From NCBI GenBank assembly GCA_026770025.1, contig JAMXDE010000024.1, forward strand, positions 62,001 to 126,000: 64,000 bases of DNA, in the 5' to 3' direction. The notes under the pieces are model-generated. The model saw only the letters and a program-made list of their open reading frames with translations, did not search any database and was not told where the DNA came from. Both the position numbers and the translations under genes were made by a program. Positions within the stretch are counted from its first letter, which is position 1; each line of letters opens with the position of its first letter. Shown here one piece after another: positions 1 through 8,944 of the stretch. This stretch comes from Craspedostauros australis (taxonomy: Eukaryota; Bacillariophyta; Bacillariophyceae; Mastogloiales; Achnanthaceae).

Positions 1-425
1 TCCTGTTGCTGTTCGATGATGTCGGCGAGCTCAACGTAGGAGATGAGGTCATGCGTCTCCCCATCGGCCAGTGCGAGTAGCATCTTGATGCGTTGGTGAT
101 TGGCTGCGTCAAGGTCATTGACCTTTTGCACCACCTCCGCTTTGACTTGCTGGCCATCCTTCTCGTGGATGAAGGTCATCCCAACGAGATCCTCGGGAGA
201 GAACTTCGGGATGTGGACCTTGGCATTCCCCACTGTTTCAGGGTCTGTGCCGCGGCGGTCAGCCAGGATGGAATCGGCGAGGGAGTGTACGATGGGATCG
301 GAGTCAGGAGGGACGGAGATGTCGTCGTCTGGCTCCCCATTCGCCACATTCATGGCATCAGAGCCATCGTCCTCCCCAACAATGGGGAAGGGGAAGTCCG
401 CACGAAGATTGCGGGTGGCAGAGTC
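1..425 (-). pseudogene. Element B gag-pol, fragment 4: integrase-to-RT linker
   Basis: This is part of the Ty1/copia polyprotein of element B, read on the minus strand and open throughout. It encodes an acidic spacer followed by a conserved block (FSPEDLVGMTFIHEKDGQ ... ELADIIEQ) that aligns with the same block in element A near 3180-3380. The fragment is cut at 425 by the insertion of element A and runs off the left edge at base 1. It continues in phase from the B fragment ending at 8940, once one copy of the 5-bp duplication gagtc is discounted. RT and RNase H of B would lie outside the window to the left. The block resembles a chromo- or agenet-like fold, but that is inference. Confidence 0.85.
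421..425. repeat. Target-site duplication of element A, left copy (gagtc)
   Basis: The five bases gagtc immediately precede the left LTR and recur immediately after the right LTR at 8940-8944. This fixes the LTR ends at 426 and 8939. Confidence 0.9.
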
Positions 426-1138
426 TGATAATCAGCAATTACACACAGGACAAGGGGGGAGCACCAAACACTGCACTCACTACGCCGCCAGGGTGATCAA
501 GCCAAGAGGTGGAGTTGGTGTGTTTGGTGTTGTTGTTGTTTCTATTAGTTGGTGTGTCAATTGATGATTGAGTTTGGATTATGAGATGATGATCTCCTAT
601 TTCTAAAGATGGTGCCTATTGCACGGTTGCTAACGCGCTGCTCGATTACCTCGTGGTTTCTCTCGCAGTCTTTTCTAAGACATTGCCCAAGATGGCATGT
701 CGGTCTACACGATACTCCGTGTTATTCTCGCCTTTGGGTCTTTCTTCATCTCTCCTGGTCTTGCCTAATCTTGATCTCTGTTTGATCACATATGGATTGA
801 TCCGTCTACGTCGACAAGGTGCATGCATCACCTCTGACGATGTTGTTCTGGATCCTAAGTATTGTTGCCACGTGCTCGATGATGCACTCGGCATGGCTAG
901 ACAGGTCAGTGTACCATGACTAAAACATAATCTCGATTCCGAGGATCACAATGACCGATCCTCTGACGTCATACGATGATGTCAGTGCCTACGTCATGTT
1001 CGATGACCGTAGTGACCGAATATCAATCGTGTATCAAGACTCACTCGACTATACTCTCAAATCGAGTCGAATCAAAAAATAGTGAATCACGTTTCAGTCA
1101 TGGGAGATGGGTACCTAATTTCGATCTAGATGTTGATA
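426..1138 (-). repeat. Element A 3' LTR (713 bp)
   Basis: Direct repeat of 8227-8939. In the element's sense direction it begins TATCAACATC and ends GATTATCA, so the 5' terminus is TA, not the usual TG. The boundary is supported by the polypurine tract at 1139-1147 and by the target duplication. It contains a perfect CRE palindrome TGACGTCA at 964-971, the related octamer tgatgtca at 977-984 and tacgtcat at 990-997. No other gene is visible inside it; short frames of 82-88 codons are repeated in both LTR copies and resemble nothing I know. Confidence 0.95.
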
Positions 1139-1147
1139 CTCCCCTAT
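1139..1147 (-). other. Element A polypurine tract
   Basis: On the minus strand the sequence reads ATAGGGGAG directly before the LTR start TATCAAC. This is the position and composition expected for the plus-strand DNA primer of a retrotransposon. Confidence 0.8.
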
Positions 1148-1162
1148 AGTCGGGAGTCTTGT

Positions 1163-4100
1163 TCATCCACCCAGAGTCTCTCCTTTCCAGAACAGAAGCG
1201 GCCTCACTAACGGCCAGTACTTCGCCCATGGAAGGAACTTGGTCATGACGTCGGCTACGTTTTCCGTTCCGTCTATCTTGCAGAAATGCAGGATCTTCGC
1301 AGCTACTGCGGCACGCACGCGGTGGTACGCCAATGCGTTGTGTCGTTTGGACAACACACTGTTTGGGATGGTGGAGGATGTGATCACGCTCTGGTTGTCT
1401 CCGAACATCCAGGCAGGTCCGTCCAGTGGAATCCCCATTGCACGAAGGGTGAGGCGCATCGCAATCACTTGCTCTGTTGCCTGTCTTGCCGCGACGAATT
1501 CCGATCCGTAGGTTGCAGTCTCGACGGTGGTCTGGCGTTTGCTGAACCATTCGATGGGTGTTTGGTTGAGCAGATGGAGAACACCAGTTGCAGATTTGCC
1601 TGTCACTTTGCAGTGCATGAGGTTGGCATCTACAAACGTCGTCATTCGAACTGCCTTGCCCTTGGGTGTTGGATCGTCGTCTGCGGTCTCCTCTCCAGCG
1701 TCACCATATACAGAGTACATCCATTCATGGTCAGGAACCGTGAAGAAGCGCTCGTGATCTGGAATTCCCGTTCTGAACCTGATGGCAGCATCAGAACGCT
1801 TTCGGAGGTATCCATACACACGTTTAGCGCGGTCCATGTGACCAATCCTGGGTTGAGCTCTGAATCTAGACAAAGTCATCACAGCTGCAGCAATATCAAA
1901 CCGTCCCAATGTGATGCACCATTGAAGGGCGCCGATGAGTGATTGAAACTGTCTGGTCTCTACAGGGTTTAGTTCACGTGATGTGTCTAGCTCGGGGGCG
2001 TCGTTGTGTTCCATGGGACTGGTGTAGGTCCGTGGAAGCTCCCCATGCACCTGTTCGTAATTCGCCAGCATCCGTTTGATGTAAGATTGCGGGCTCATAG
2101 TCAGGGTCCCGTCTTTGTCTCGGTCGAAGTCTGCGCCGAGGTGATACTTGATTGGTCCTACACCTTTCAACTTGTACTTGTACTTGTTGATGAGCGTGTC
2201 GAAGAATGACTGTGGGTCTTCCATGACGGCCATCAGATCATCTACGTACACACAGATGTATTCCCAGCATCTACCAGCATCCCTCATCCACACATCCGGG
2301 TCAGCTTTGCACTGAAAGAACTTCATGTCGCGGAGTGTGTCGGCCAGAGACTCGTGGAATCGTGCACCAGACGTGCGTAGTCCGTAGAGCGCTTTCACAA
2401 TGATCATCATGTGACCAGCAAACTCTTGGAACTCAGGACCAGCTACAAAACAGATCTTCTCCTTTGTGTAGGCTTCTAGATAGGCATTACCAATATCACC
2501 CACCATGGGTTTGAGGTTGTTGAGTTCTGCTGCAAGCAGTGCAATCCTGAATGATCTGAGATTGACTACTCCTGCATATGCCATATCCTTGCATGGATCC
2601 GTTAAGTGCCCTCCTGCTACGCATCTTGCCTTGTGCCGAAGGTCGTGCTTCACGTCGTACACCCAGAGGAGCTTGATTTGCTTGTACCCGTCTGGTTTCC
2701 GAGTGTTCTTTCCGAGATCCTTGAACGTGCCATACTCGTGGAGCTGAGCCATTTCTTTTCTCTCAGCGTCTACCCACTTGGAGTTGCCGTTCTTCTCGTC
2801 AAGCTGGCGTGCTTCCTTTCCGTTCCGTGGAACCTGAACACCAAACTTGAAGATAGGACCTTGTGCACGTGTTTTGCGTTTACCAGCATTGATAAGACGA
2901 TTGAGTTTCTTCTTTCTCTTTGCTAGTTTACGGAATCTTTTCCAGCCAGGCAGACCGAGGAGGTTGTTGTCTGCGGCGTACTTTGCACAGGATACAGGGT
3001 CGTCTTTGGCTATCACGTCCAGTGGTTCCATGGTCACACTGCCATCCTCCCATTGTACCTTTACGTTGTAGGAGGAACCGTTGTACTTGATGTGACTGGA
3101 GTGGAATGGGCCTTCATGACCGGTGATGGCTTTGAAAACGCACATCTCCCCGTCGCCGATCTCCTGTTCGTGCTGCTGTTCGATGATGTCAGCTAGATCC
3201 GTGTATGCGATGAGCTCTTCAGTGTCGTCATCGCCGTATGCGATCAGCATCTTGATGTTGTCATGGTTGGCTGCGTCACCGTCCTTGATCTTGCGGATCA
3301 CTCGAGCTCTCCACTTGAGACCATCCTGTTGATGAAGGAAGGTCAATCCGAGGAGCTCGTCAGGACTGAATTTGGGGGCCTTGACTACACCTGGATCTGA
3401 TTCTCCATGTGATGTGGCTACCAGGTCAGATAGTGCATGCACAACGGGTTGTCTAGCTTTAGGTGTGCTGTCACTGTCGAAATCATCAGGATTTCCGTTT
3501 TCGCTAGCTTCGTCATCCACGTTACCAGCCTCCCCAGAATCAGGCAGGGGGTAGTCTGCCCGAAGGTTTCGCGCGTCATCAGACACACGTCGGATGCTCG
3601 AGCGTGGCAACAGCCGTTGCGTTGCATCATCTAGTACCCAGAACGTCAGTTCGTCACCCTTGTGCTCGCACGGTCCAGCCCAGCGTCCACGCCGTTCTTG
3701 CGTGGTGCCTGGGAAGGCAGCATTCCCAACCTTGTAGTATACCGGCTCCCACCAGTGGAAGCTGAGATACTTGCTCACGTCGGGACGTTGGCCAGTGGCG
3801 GCCTGGATGGGTGTGATGTGACCCGCCGTGGACTGTGACAGATGGTTGAGCAGTCCCACGACGTACAAGGTGCAGATGAGCCAGAACCTGGCAGGGGTGC
3901 CAGTTCGGTCCATGATGCCGTTGGTGGTGCGCTTGATATCCTGGATGCGTCGCTCGACAGGATTCTGATGTTGGTGGTGTGGTTCGGACTGGTGGTCTGC
4001 GATGCAGTACTGCCGGAGGATGTCCTTCATCTTGCCTCCGATCTGCGCCGTGGCGTTGTCGGACATCAACACGTCCATGGCACCATGCTCCCGAATGAAG

Positions 4101-6622
4101 TCCTGGACAACATGGGGAACATGGGACTCGCTTGCCAGAGGGTACGCCGCTGTGAGGCGCGTGTTGGATCCCACAAACACCTGTACCATGGTACATCCAC
4201 CGTGTCCAGGGACTCCATCATGATGAGCAGGCGTGTCAGAGAACAACGTGTCCATGGAAACAACATCGTGTAGTCGGTTGACATTGGCTGCGGGGAATCT
4301 AGACTTATAGTGTTTACGCATGGGATAACGCTCAGACATGCGGTACCACTGGGTAGTACATGCAAGAGTGTCACGCACGCGGTCTGCTGGAATCCACCCG
4401 AAGTACGGCCGTAGCGCATGGAAGTTGGGCGCTTTACCCACGATGTTGCGTGGCTCGGCCTTGATGGCCTTCTCCCCATCCCCGAGCGTTGCAGCGGATT
4501 GAGCGTACTGAACGCACTTGGAGATGGTGATGTCGATGTCGTCGTCTTCGCCGCGTTCGGTTGCGGGGATGTTGTCCAGATCAGCCTCCCCGTCCAGGAC
4601 AGATGGGTCCCACTCTTGGTCGGAGGTGAAGAACACGTGTGGCAGATCGTCTAGCTCTGCCTGAGTTGGCTTGTGCATATCCATGTATGCGAGGCCTTGA
4701 CGCACGGTGAGCGGGATGATGAATCCGTCTGGTGTGACGATGGTTTGCCGGCCGCCAGGGAGGTTCTTGGGTCGCTCATTGACATCCAATCCAAATGCCG
4801 CGAGTTGGTTGGCAGAATGGATGGTGCGCCCTTTCCCGTAGTTGGCGTACTGATGGAACCAACCGATCACCGGCCCTGAGGTGGTCTGGATGACAGCGGT
4901 GGCCGTGACCAGCGCCAGATCCTTGATCTCTGCGTCGCCGATTCCAGAGACATCAGCACGGTTGGACGTGGACTCCATCACCAGCATGTCATCGCCAACG
5001 AGACCGCCGTTCGCACCTCCATCCACCAATGCGCCTTGCACAGTCACGTTCGCGTTGTTGAACTTGTACGATACGTTCGTGTGAGACAGGGTGTAGGTGC
5101 GACCGTCAATGACGAGGGTAGCCGGCGGGCTCCCGGACGCGCTAGACATGGCATTGGAAAGCATACGGTTGATTGCTGTTCCGGCGGTAGAACTAGACTC
5201 ATTATTGTTACTACCGTTGTCGCTGGCCTGGGTGTCCTGTTGGTCGTTCTGGTTGGATGTGGATCCACTGCGGTTGGTGTTGTTGGCGGAACGCCTAGGC
5301 TTGTCCTTCTTACCACGTCCGGACTTGGCTCGCCGGGCTTGGAGGAAGTCGCTGCGTTGCTTATCCGACAGCTTCTGGAACTCCTCACGTGGCAGCCGTT
5401 CTCGTGTCTCCTTGCTGTAGTCCTTGTTGGGCTTCCAGAGATTGGGTCCGTCGTCCTTATCCTTCCCGCGTTGCTTGCGCTGATCAGTGTTGTTGACTTG
5501 CCGTGGCGTCTTTGGCTTGTTGGCGTCGTGGCCATCGAGTTGGACGGCGTACGACCGAACGAGCTCCACGAGGGTGTCGAACTCCATGGTGGTTGCGGAC
5601 TTGCCGGGTGAGTAGGCCAGGATAGCGGTCTGCAGGTAATCAGTCTGGAAGATAGACTGGTACAGAGCCTTGTCTGCCTCGATGGCGTTGGTCAACCACT
5701 CCTTCTTCGTCGCGTCGTCGATCGGATCATCACGCAATGCCTCAAGTTCGTGAACCTTGTGTTGCCACAGGTCCAGAAACTGTTCACGAGTCTTGCGCCA
5801 CTGTTTATCCAGCTTGAACTTGATGATCTCGTCTCGGATGCGTCGGATGGTGTTGACGGCGGTGGCACCGGTGGTGTACTCGCGGACCAGCCTGCAGTAG
5901 ACGGCTTGTCCATCACAGATCGATTCGTATGGAGTGACACACTTCCTACTCTTCGTGGTCTGCAGGTTGGATACAAACACGTTGAACATGAAGGTGGACT
6001 GCACTTTGAAGAGTTCGGCTTGTTCATCGGATGGGGTGTAGTCAACATCGAGAACATTGGAGATGCCATGAGCAGCAGCGGTGGCACGCAGACGACGATG
6101 GAACGTAGCGAAGTACTTGTCATCAGACAACTTTGGGTAGTCGCTAATGTTACGCTTGATGCTACGGTTGAAATCTGCGGCGAGGTCGCGTCCGGTCTTC
6201 TCCGTTGGTTCGGTCTTCGTTGGTTCGAAGGGGAATGCGCTGGTGGTTCCATCGGGCATGGCGGTTGAGGATGCGGGCGATGGTGTGAACGTCCGGGCGA
6301 CATACTCCATGTACGAAGCTTGGTTGAGTTCCCGCCATGTCTCTACGGTGGGATTAGGTTGAACACTGAACCAGCCAATGGCATTTATGAATTTCCGGAT
6401 TGCTACCTTAGACAGTTGGGCTACGTAGTCGGATCCTGGATCAGGCACCTGGATGGTGACGTCCATATCGAGCATGTCTTCGCGATGGAGCGAAGCGAAA
6501 TCCATGATGGTTTGGATCTCTTCATTGTGCAAGATAAGCCATTCATTGGATGAGTCGTCATATCCGAGAACGCTGAGGACGTGCGCCAGGATGGGGTCGT
6601 TGATTGGGATTGCGTTGGACAT
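1163..6622 (-). CDS. Element A gag-pol polyprotein (Ty1/copia, intact)
   Basis: One uninterrupted frame of 1819 residues. The order is Gag, protease, integrase, RT, RNase H, as in Ty1/copia. Gag (residues about 1-500) has no CCHC knuckle; a basic stretch with the box LSDKQRSDFLQA stands in its place. The protease motif is VDGGANGG (Asp about 534), with Gly where retropepsins have Ser or Thr. The integrase shows MDT (Asp about 791), SDNA and QNPVERR, with 34 residues between the last Asp and Glu, and no HHCC finger before it. A chromo-like module with VKVQWEDGS follows. RT has YVDD at about 1459. RNase H shows FVDAN, ETATYGSE and GDNQS. The start codon is at 6620-6622, and no catalytic loss is visible apart from the unusual protease motif. 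Confidence 0.95.
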   Translation of the reverse strand: MSNAIPINDPILAHVLSVLGYDDSSNEWLILHNEEIQTIMDFASLHREDMLDMDVTIQVPDPGSDYVAQLSKVAIRKFINAIGWFSVQPNPTVETWRELNQASYMEYVARTFTPSPASSTAMPDGTTSAFPFEPTKTEPTEKTGRDLAADFNRSIKRNISDYPKLSDDKYFATFHRRLRATAAAHGISNVLDVDYTPSDEQAELFKVQSTFMFNVFVSNLQTTKSRKCVTPYESICDGQAVYCRLVREYTTGATAVNTIRRIRDEIIKFKLDKQWRKTREQFLDLWQHKVHELEALRDDPIDDATKKEWLTNAIEADKALYQSIFQTDYLQTAILAYSPGKSATTMEFDTLVELVRSYAVQLDGHDANKPKTPRQVNNTDQRKQRGKDKDDGPNLWKPNKDYSKETRERLPREEFQKLSDKQRSDFLQARRAKSGRGKKDKPRRSANNTNRSGSTSNQNDQQDTQASDNGSNNNESSSTAGTAINRMLSNAMSSASGSPPATLVIDGRTYTLSHTNVSYKFNNANVTVQGALVDGGANGGLVGDDMLVMESTSNRADVSGIGDAEIKDLALVTATAVIQTTSGPVIGWFHQYANYGKGRTIHSANQLAAFGLDVNERPKNLPGGRQTIVTPDGFIIPLTVRQGLAYMDMHKPTQAELDDLPHVFFTSDQEWDPSVLDGEADLDNIPATERGEDDDIDITISKCVQYAQSAATLGDGEKAIKAEPRNIVGKAPNFHALRPYFGWIPADRVRDTLACTTQWYRMSERYPMRKHYKSRFPAANVNRLHDVVSMDTLFSDTPAHHDGVPGHGGCTMVQVFVGSNTRLTAAYPLASESHVPHVVQDFIREHGAMDVLMSDNATAQIGGKMKDILRQYCIADHQSEPHHQHQNPVERRIQDIKRTTNGIMDRTGTPARFWLICTLYVVGLLNHLSQSTAGHITPIQAATGQRPDVSKYLSFHWWEPVYYKVGNAAFPGTTQERRGRWAGPCEHKGDELTFWVLDDATQRLLPRSSIRRVSDDARNLRADYPLPDSGEAGNVDDEASENGNPDDFDSDSTPKARQPVVHALSDLVATSHGESDPGVVKAPKFSPDELLGLTFLHQQDGLKWRARVIRKIKDGDAANHDNIKMLIAYGDDDTEELIAYTDLADIIEQQHEQEIGDGEMCVFKAITGHEGPFHSSHIKYNGSSYNVKVQWEDGSVTMEPLDVIAKDDPVSCAKYAADNNLLGLPGWKRFRKLAKRKKKLNRLINAGKRKTRAQGPIFKFGVQVPRNGKEARQLDEKNGNSKWVDAERKEMAQLHEYGTFKDLGKNTRKPDGYKQIKLLWVYDVKHDLRHKARCVAGGHLTDPCKDMAYAGVVNLRSFRIALLAAELNNLKPMVGDIGNAYLEAYTKEKICFVAGPEFQEFAGHMMIIVKALYGLRTSGARFHESLADTLRDMKFFQCKADPDVWMRDAGRCWEYICVYVDDLMAVMEDPQSFFDTLINKYKYKLKGVGPIKYHLGADFDRDKDGTLTMSPQSYIKRMLANYEQVHGELPRTYTSPMEHNDAPELDTSRELNPVETRQFQSLIGALQWCITLGRFDIAAAVMTLSRFRAQPRIGHMDRAKRVYGYLRKRSDAAIRFRTGIPDHERFFTVPDHEWMYSVYGDAGEETADDDPTPKGKAVRMTTFVDANLMHCKVTGKSATGVLHLLNQTPIEWFSKRQTTVETATYGSEFVAARQATEQVIAMRLTLRAMGIPLDGPAWMFGDNQSVITSSTIPNSVLSKRHNALAYHRVRAAVAAKILHFCKIDGTENVADVMTKFLPWAKYWPLVRPLLFWKGETLGG

Positions 6623-8209
6623 CGTGTAGTTGAGCGTTGCGATGATGTGGTCGTTGGTCCAATTTGCTAATATTATCGGGCGAGTATTTTCCCGCAGCTC
6701 CCAGGAAAGTGGTCACACTTGGAAATGACTGCGCCGTCCGCTGTGATGTCGAAACGTTCGCCAGAATGTGACCGTGAATTTCTGTGCCTGTCGGAATTCG
6801 TCGGGATTGGAAGTGGTGCCGGATGGAAAGCGCCAGTGATGGCGAAGGCGTTACCGGTAGCACGTTGTCACGAGTGGACTGCGGTTAATCCGTGCGCGAT
6901 GTCTCGAATTGTGACTGACTGACGGATGGAAGGCCAGACGGGACCGTGTGAATTTCCCGACTGACGAATGCGAAGATGACCGTGCTTAATCCGAGGCGAA
7001 GGATGACCGATGGAAAAATGTCAACCAGGACCGTGTGAATTTCCCGTTTGGGCGATGTGTTGGCGCGCGACCCGAAGTCGGATGAATGACTGGGATAGCG
7101 AAGGAGTTGTGAACCGATGTGACGCGCCAGTGATTGTGCGAACCGAAGGAATTCACAGCCAATCAGAAGGGTGGACTGAGCGCAAATGGGCGTTGTTGAT
7201 GGAATTGTTGTTATTTTGTTGGTCTTGAAAAGCGATGAAACGTCGCGGATGGATTGCGCGTTGGATGGCCCTGCCCGTTCGGATTTCGTCTCTCCGAACG
7301 CTGTGTTCTTGCGCTTGTTCAGCTGTGCTCCACCAGGATGTGGTGCACCTTTGGTTTCACCCAGTTGGACCTTCGATCCAATCCGTGCCTCCTTTGAGTG
7401 CCACGGATCAGCTTGCTATACGTCTTTTAGATCTGGCAGCAGCTTGCCCGATGTACCTGATACTAACAGGATTTTGCACGCTAATGAGCGCGGTGCCCCC
7501 CAGGTGCCAGCAGTCGCTTTGATTCACCTGGTTCCACCACTCGCGTTTTCGTCCAGCGTATACCTGCCTTCCGGTGTCGTTAGACTCACTTGTGTGATAT
7601 TGCTATCAGCACAATGCTAGCTTTACGGGTTGCTTCCGCGGTATCTCTACCGATCACGTTTCTTCCCCAGTCAAGGGCAGACGCTAGTCTGGTTAGCAGT
7701 TATCTCTGCGTCCCTTTTGGACGTTAACCGATCTCAAGTACGGCTTAGACTTAGTGTTAACGACTGACCTGGTCGCGACAACTCACGGTGAGATTGCCGA
7801 TAGGTTTCAGAGGGCCTTTGCGCTCCAAGTTTTTACGTGTGTCTTGCTTCACGGGCTTTCACCTTTGTCGATGCTGACCAGGCCAAGTGTTTACGTGTGT
7901 CTTGCTTCACGGGCTTTTATACCTTTGTCTTTTAGCTGACCGGCTATCGTAAGTAACGCAGTGGTGCGGAACTTGGTTTGTTGGGAAGAATTACTCCACC
8001 TGCGATATTCGCAACAGTGGGTGAGCCTTTCTGCACTCTGGCAGGGCGAAGCGGGTGTGGCGGCACGTAGCAATCTGCACACACGAGCAATTGGTCCGTC
8101 GTCACGAACGCGTTGGGCCTTTCTTGGGCCGAAATCAAAAGGAAGGGGACAGCGTGATGTCACCAGGGCATGCGCAGCACTTCAGTATCCGTTCACTCTC
8201 ACGATAGAT
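6623..8209 (-). other. Element A long untranslated leader
   Basis: About 1.6 kb lie between the primer-binding site and the gag start, far longer than the 82-bp and 81-bp leaders of elements E and F. No frame on the sense strand is longer than about 90 codons. The phrase accgtgtgaatttcccg occurs twice (near 6943 and 7029). A 58-60 bp unit is tandemly duplicated at 7825-7942. The region may be packaging or translation-control RNA, which is inference. Confidence 0.7.
7825..7942. repeat. Tandem duplication of a 58-60 bp unit in the element A leader
   Basis: Two adjacent copies, about 7825-7882 and 7883-7942, share tttacgtgtgtcttgcttca and the following cgggctttt and acctttgtc blocks. They differ by small indels. 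Confidence 0.85.
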
Positions 8210-8226
8210 GCTTGCGACTGTTAATC
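8210..8226 (-). other. Element A primer-binding site (tRNA-Asn anticodon-arm type)
   Basis: Immediately inside the 5' LTR the sense strand reads GATTAACAGTCGCAAGC. Its complement, GCTTGCGACTGTTAATC, has the form of a tRNA-Asn(GUU) anticodon arm: a GCGA stem strand, the loop CTGTTAA and the start of the 3' stem. The same 17 bases sit at the matching position in element B (27728-27744). Pairing to the anticodon arm instead of the tRNA 3' end implies a cleaved half-tRNA primer, as known for Drosophila copia with initiator tRNA-Met. The tRNA assignment is from memory of eukaryotic tRNA-Asn sequences. Confidence 0.7.
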
Positions 8227-8939
8227 TGATAATCAGCAATTACACACAGGACAAGGGGGGAGCACCAAACACTGCACTTACTACGCCGCCAGGGTGATCA
8301 AGCCAAGAGGTGGAGTTGGTGTGTTTGGTGTTGTTGTTGTTTCTATTAGTTGGTGTGTCAATTGATGATTGAGTTTGGATTATGAGATGATGATCTCCTA
8401 TTTCTAAAGATGGTGCCTATTGCACGGTTGCTAACGCGCTGCTCGATTACCTCGTGGTTTCTCTCGCAGTCTTTTCTAAGACATTGCCCAAGATGGCATG
8501 TCGGTCTACACGATACTCCGTGTTATTCTCGCCTTTGGGTCTTTCTTCATCTCTCCTGGTCTTGCCTAATCTTGATCTCTGTTTGATCACATATGGATTG
8601 ATCCGTCTACGTCGACAAGGTGCATGCATCACCTCTGACGATGTTGTTCTGGATCCTAAGTATTGTTGCCACGTGCTCGATGATGCACTCGGCATGGCTA
8701 GACAGGTCAGTGTACCATGACTAAAACATAATCTCGATTCCGAGGATCACAATGACCGATCCTCTGACGTCATACGATGATGTCAGTGCCTACGTCATGT
8801 TCGATGACCGTAGTGACCGAATATCAATCGTGTATCAAGACTCACTCGACTATACTCTCAAATCGAGTCGAATCAAAAAATAGTGAATCACGTTTCAGTC
8901 ATGGGAGATGGGTACCTAATTTCGATCTAGATGTTGATA
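8227..8939 (-). repeat. Element A 5' LTR (713 bp)
   Basis: Direct repeat of 426-1138, with one difference seen (cactt here, cactc at about 476-480). It carries the promoter of element A. The CRE palindrome TGACGTCA is at 8765-8772, with two near copies downstream, as in the other LTR. Confidence 0.95.
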
Positions 8940-8944
8940 GAGTC
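8940..8944. repeat. Target-site duplication of element A, right copy (gagtc)
   Basis: The bases gagtc directly follow the right LTR of element A and match 421-425. Dropping one copy puts the two flanking B fragments in the same reading frame. Confidence 0.9.

Larger units (their letters stand above)
426..8939 (-). mobile_element. Element A: complete young Ty1/copia LTR retrotransposon
   Basis: A full-length element of 8.5 kb on the minus strand, inserted in element B. It has two 713-bp LTRs (426-1138 and 8227-8939) that differ at one base I can see, a 5-bp target duplication gagtc at 421-425 and 8940-8944, a polypurine tract next to the 3' LTR, a primer-binding site next to the 5' LTR, a 1.6-kb leader and one intact 1819-codon gag-pol frame. 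Everything needed for autonomous transposition appears present. It belongs to the same divergent lineage as elements B and C, so a family member has jumped into a family member. The near-identical LTRs imply a recent insertion. Confidence 0.97.

Noticed and set aside
646-919. Short frames of 82-88 codons inside the A LTRs, repeated at 8447-8720
   Set aside because: They recur only because the LTR recurs, overlap on both strands and have no recognisable content.
5036-6303. Long frames antisense to or overlapping gag of element A
   Set aside because: They are shadows of the gag-pol frame; composition follows the codon bias of the real frame.
8210-8226. Initiator tRNA-Met 3' end as primer of element A
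   Set aside because: The site does not begin TGG and does not contain the usual TGGTATCAGAGC form.
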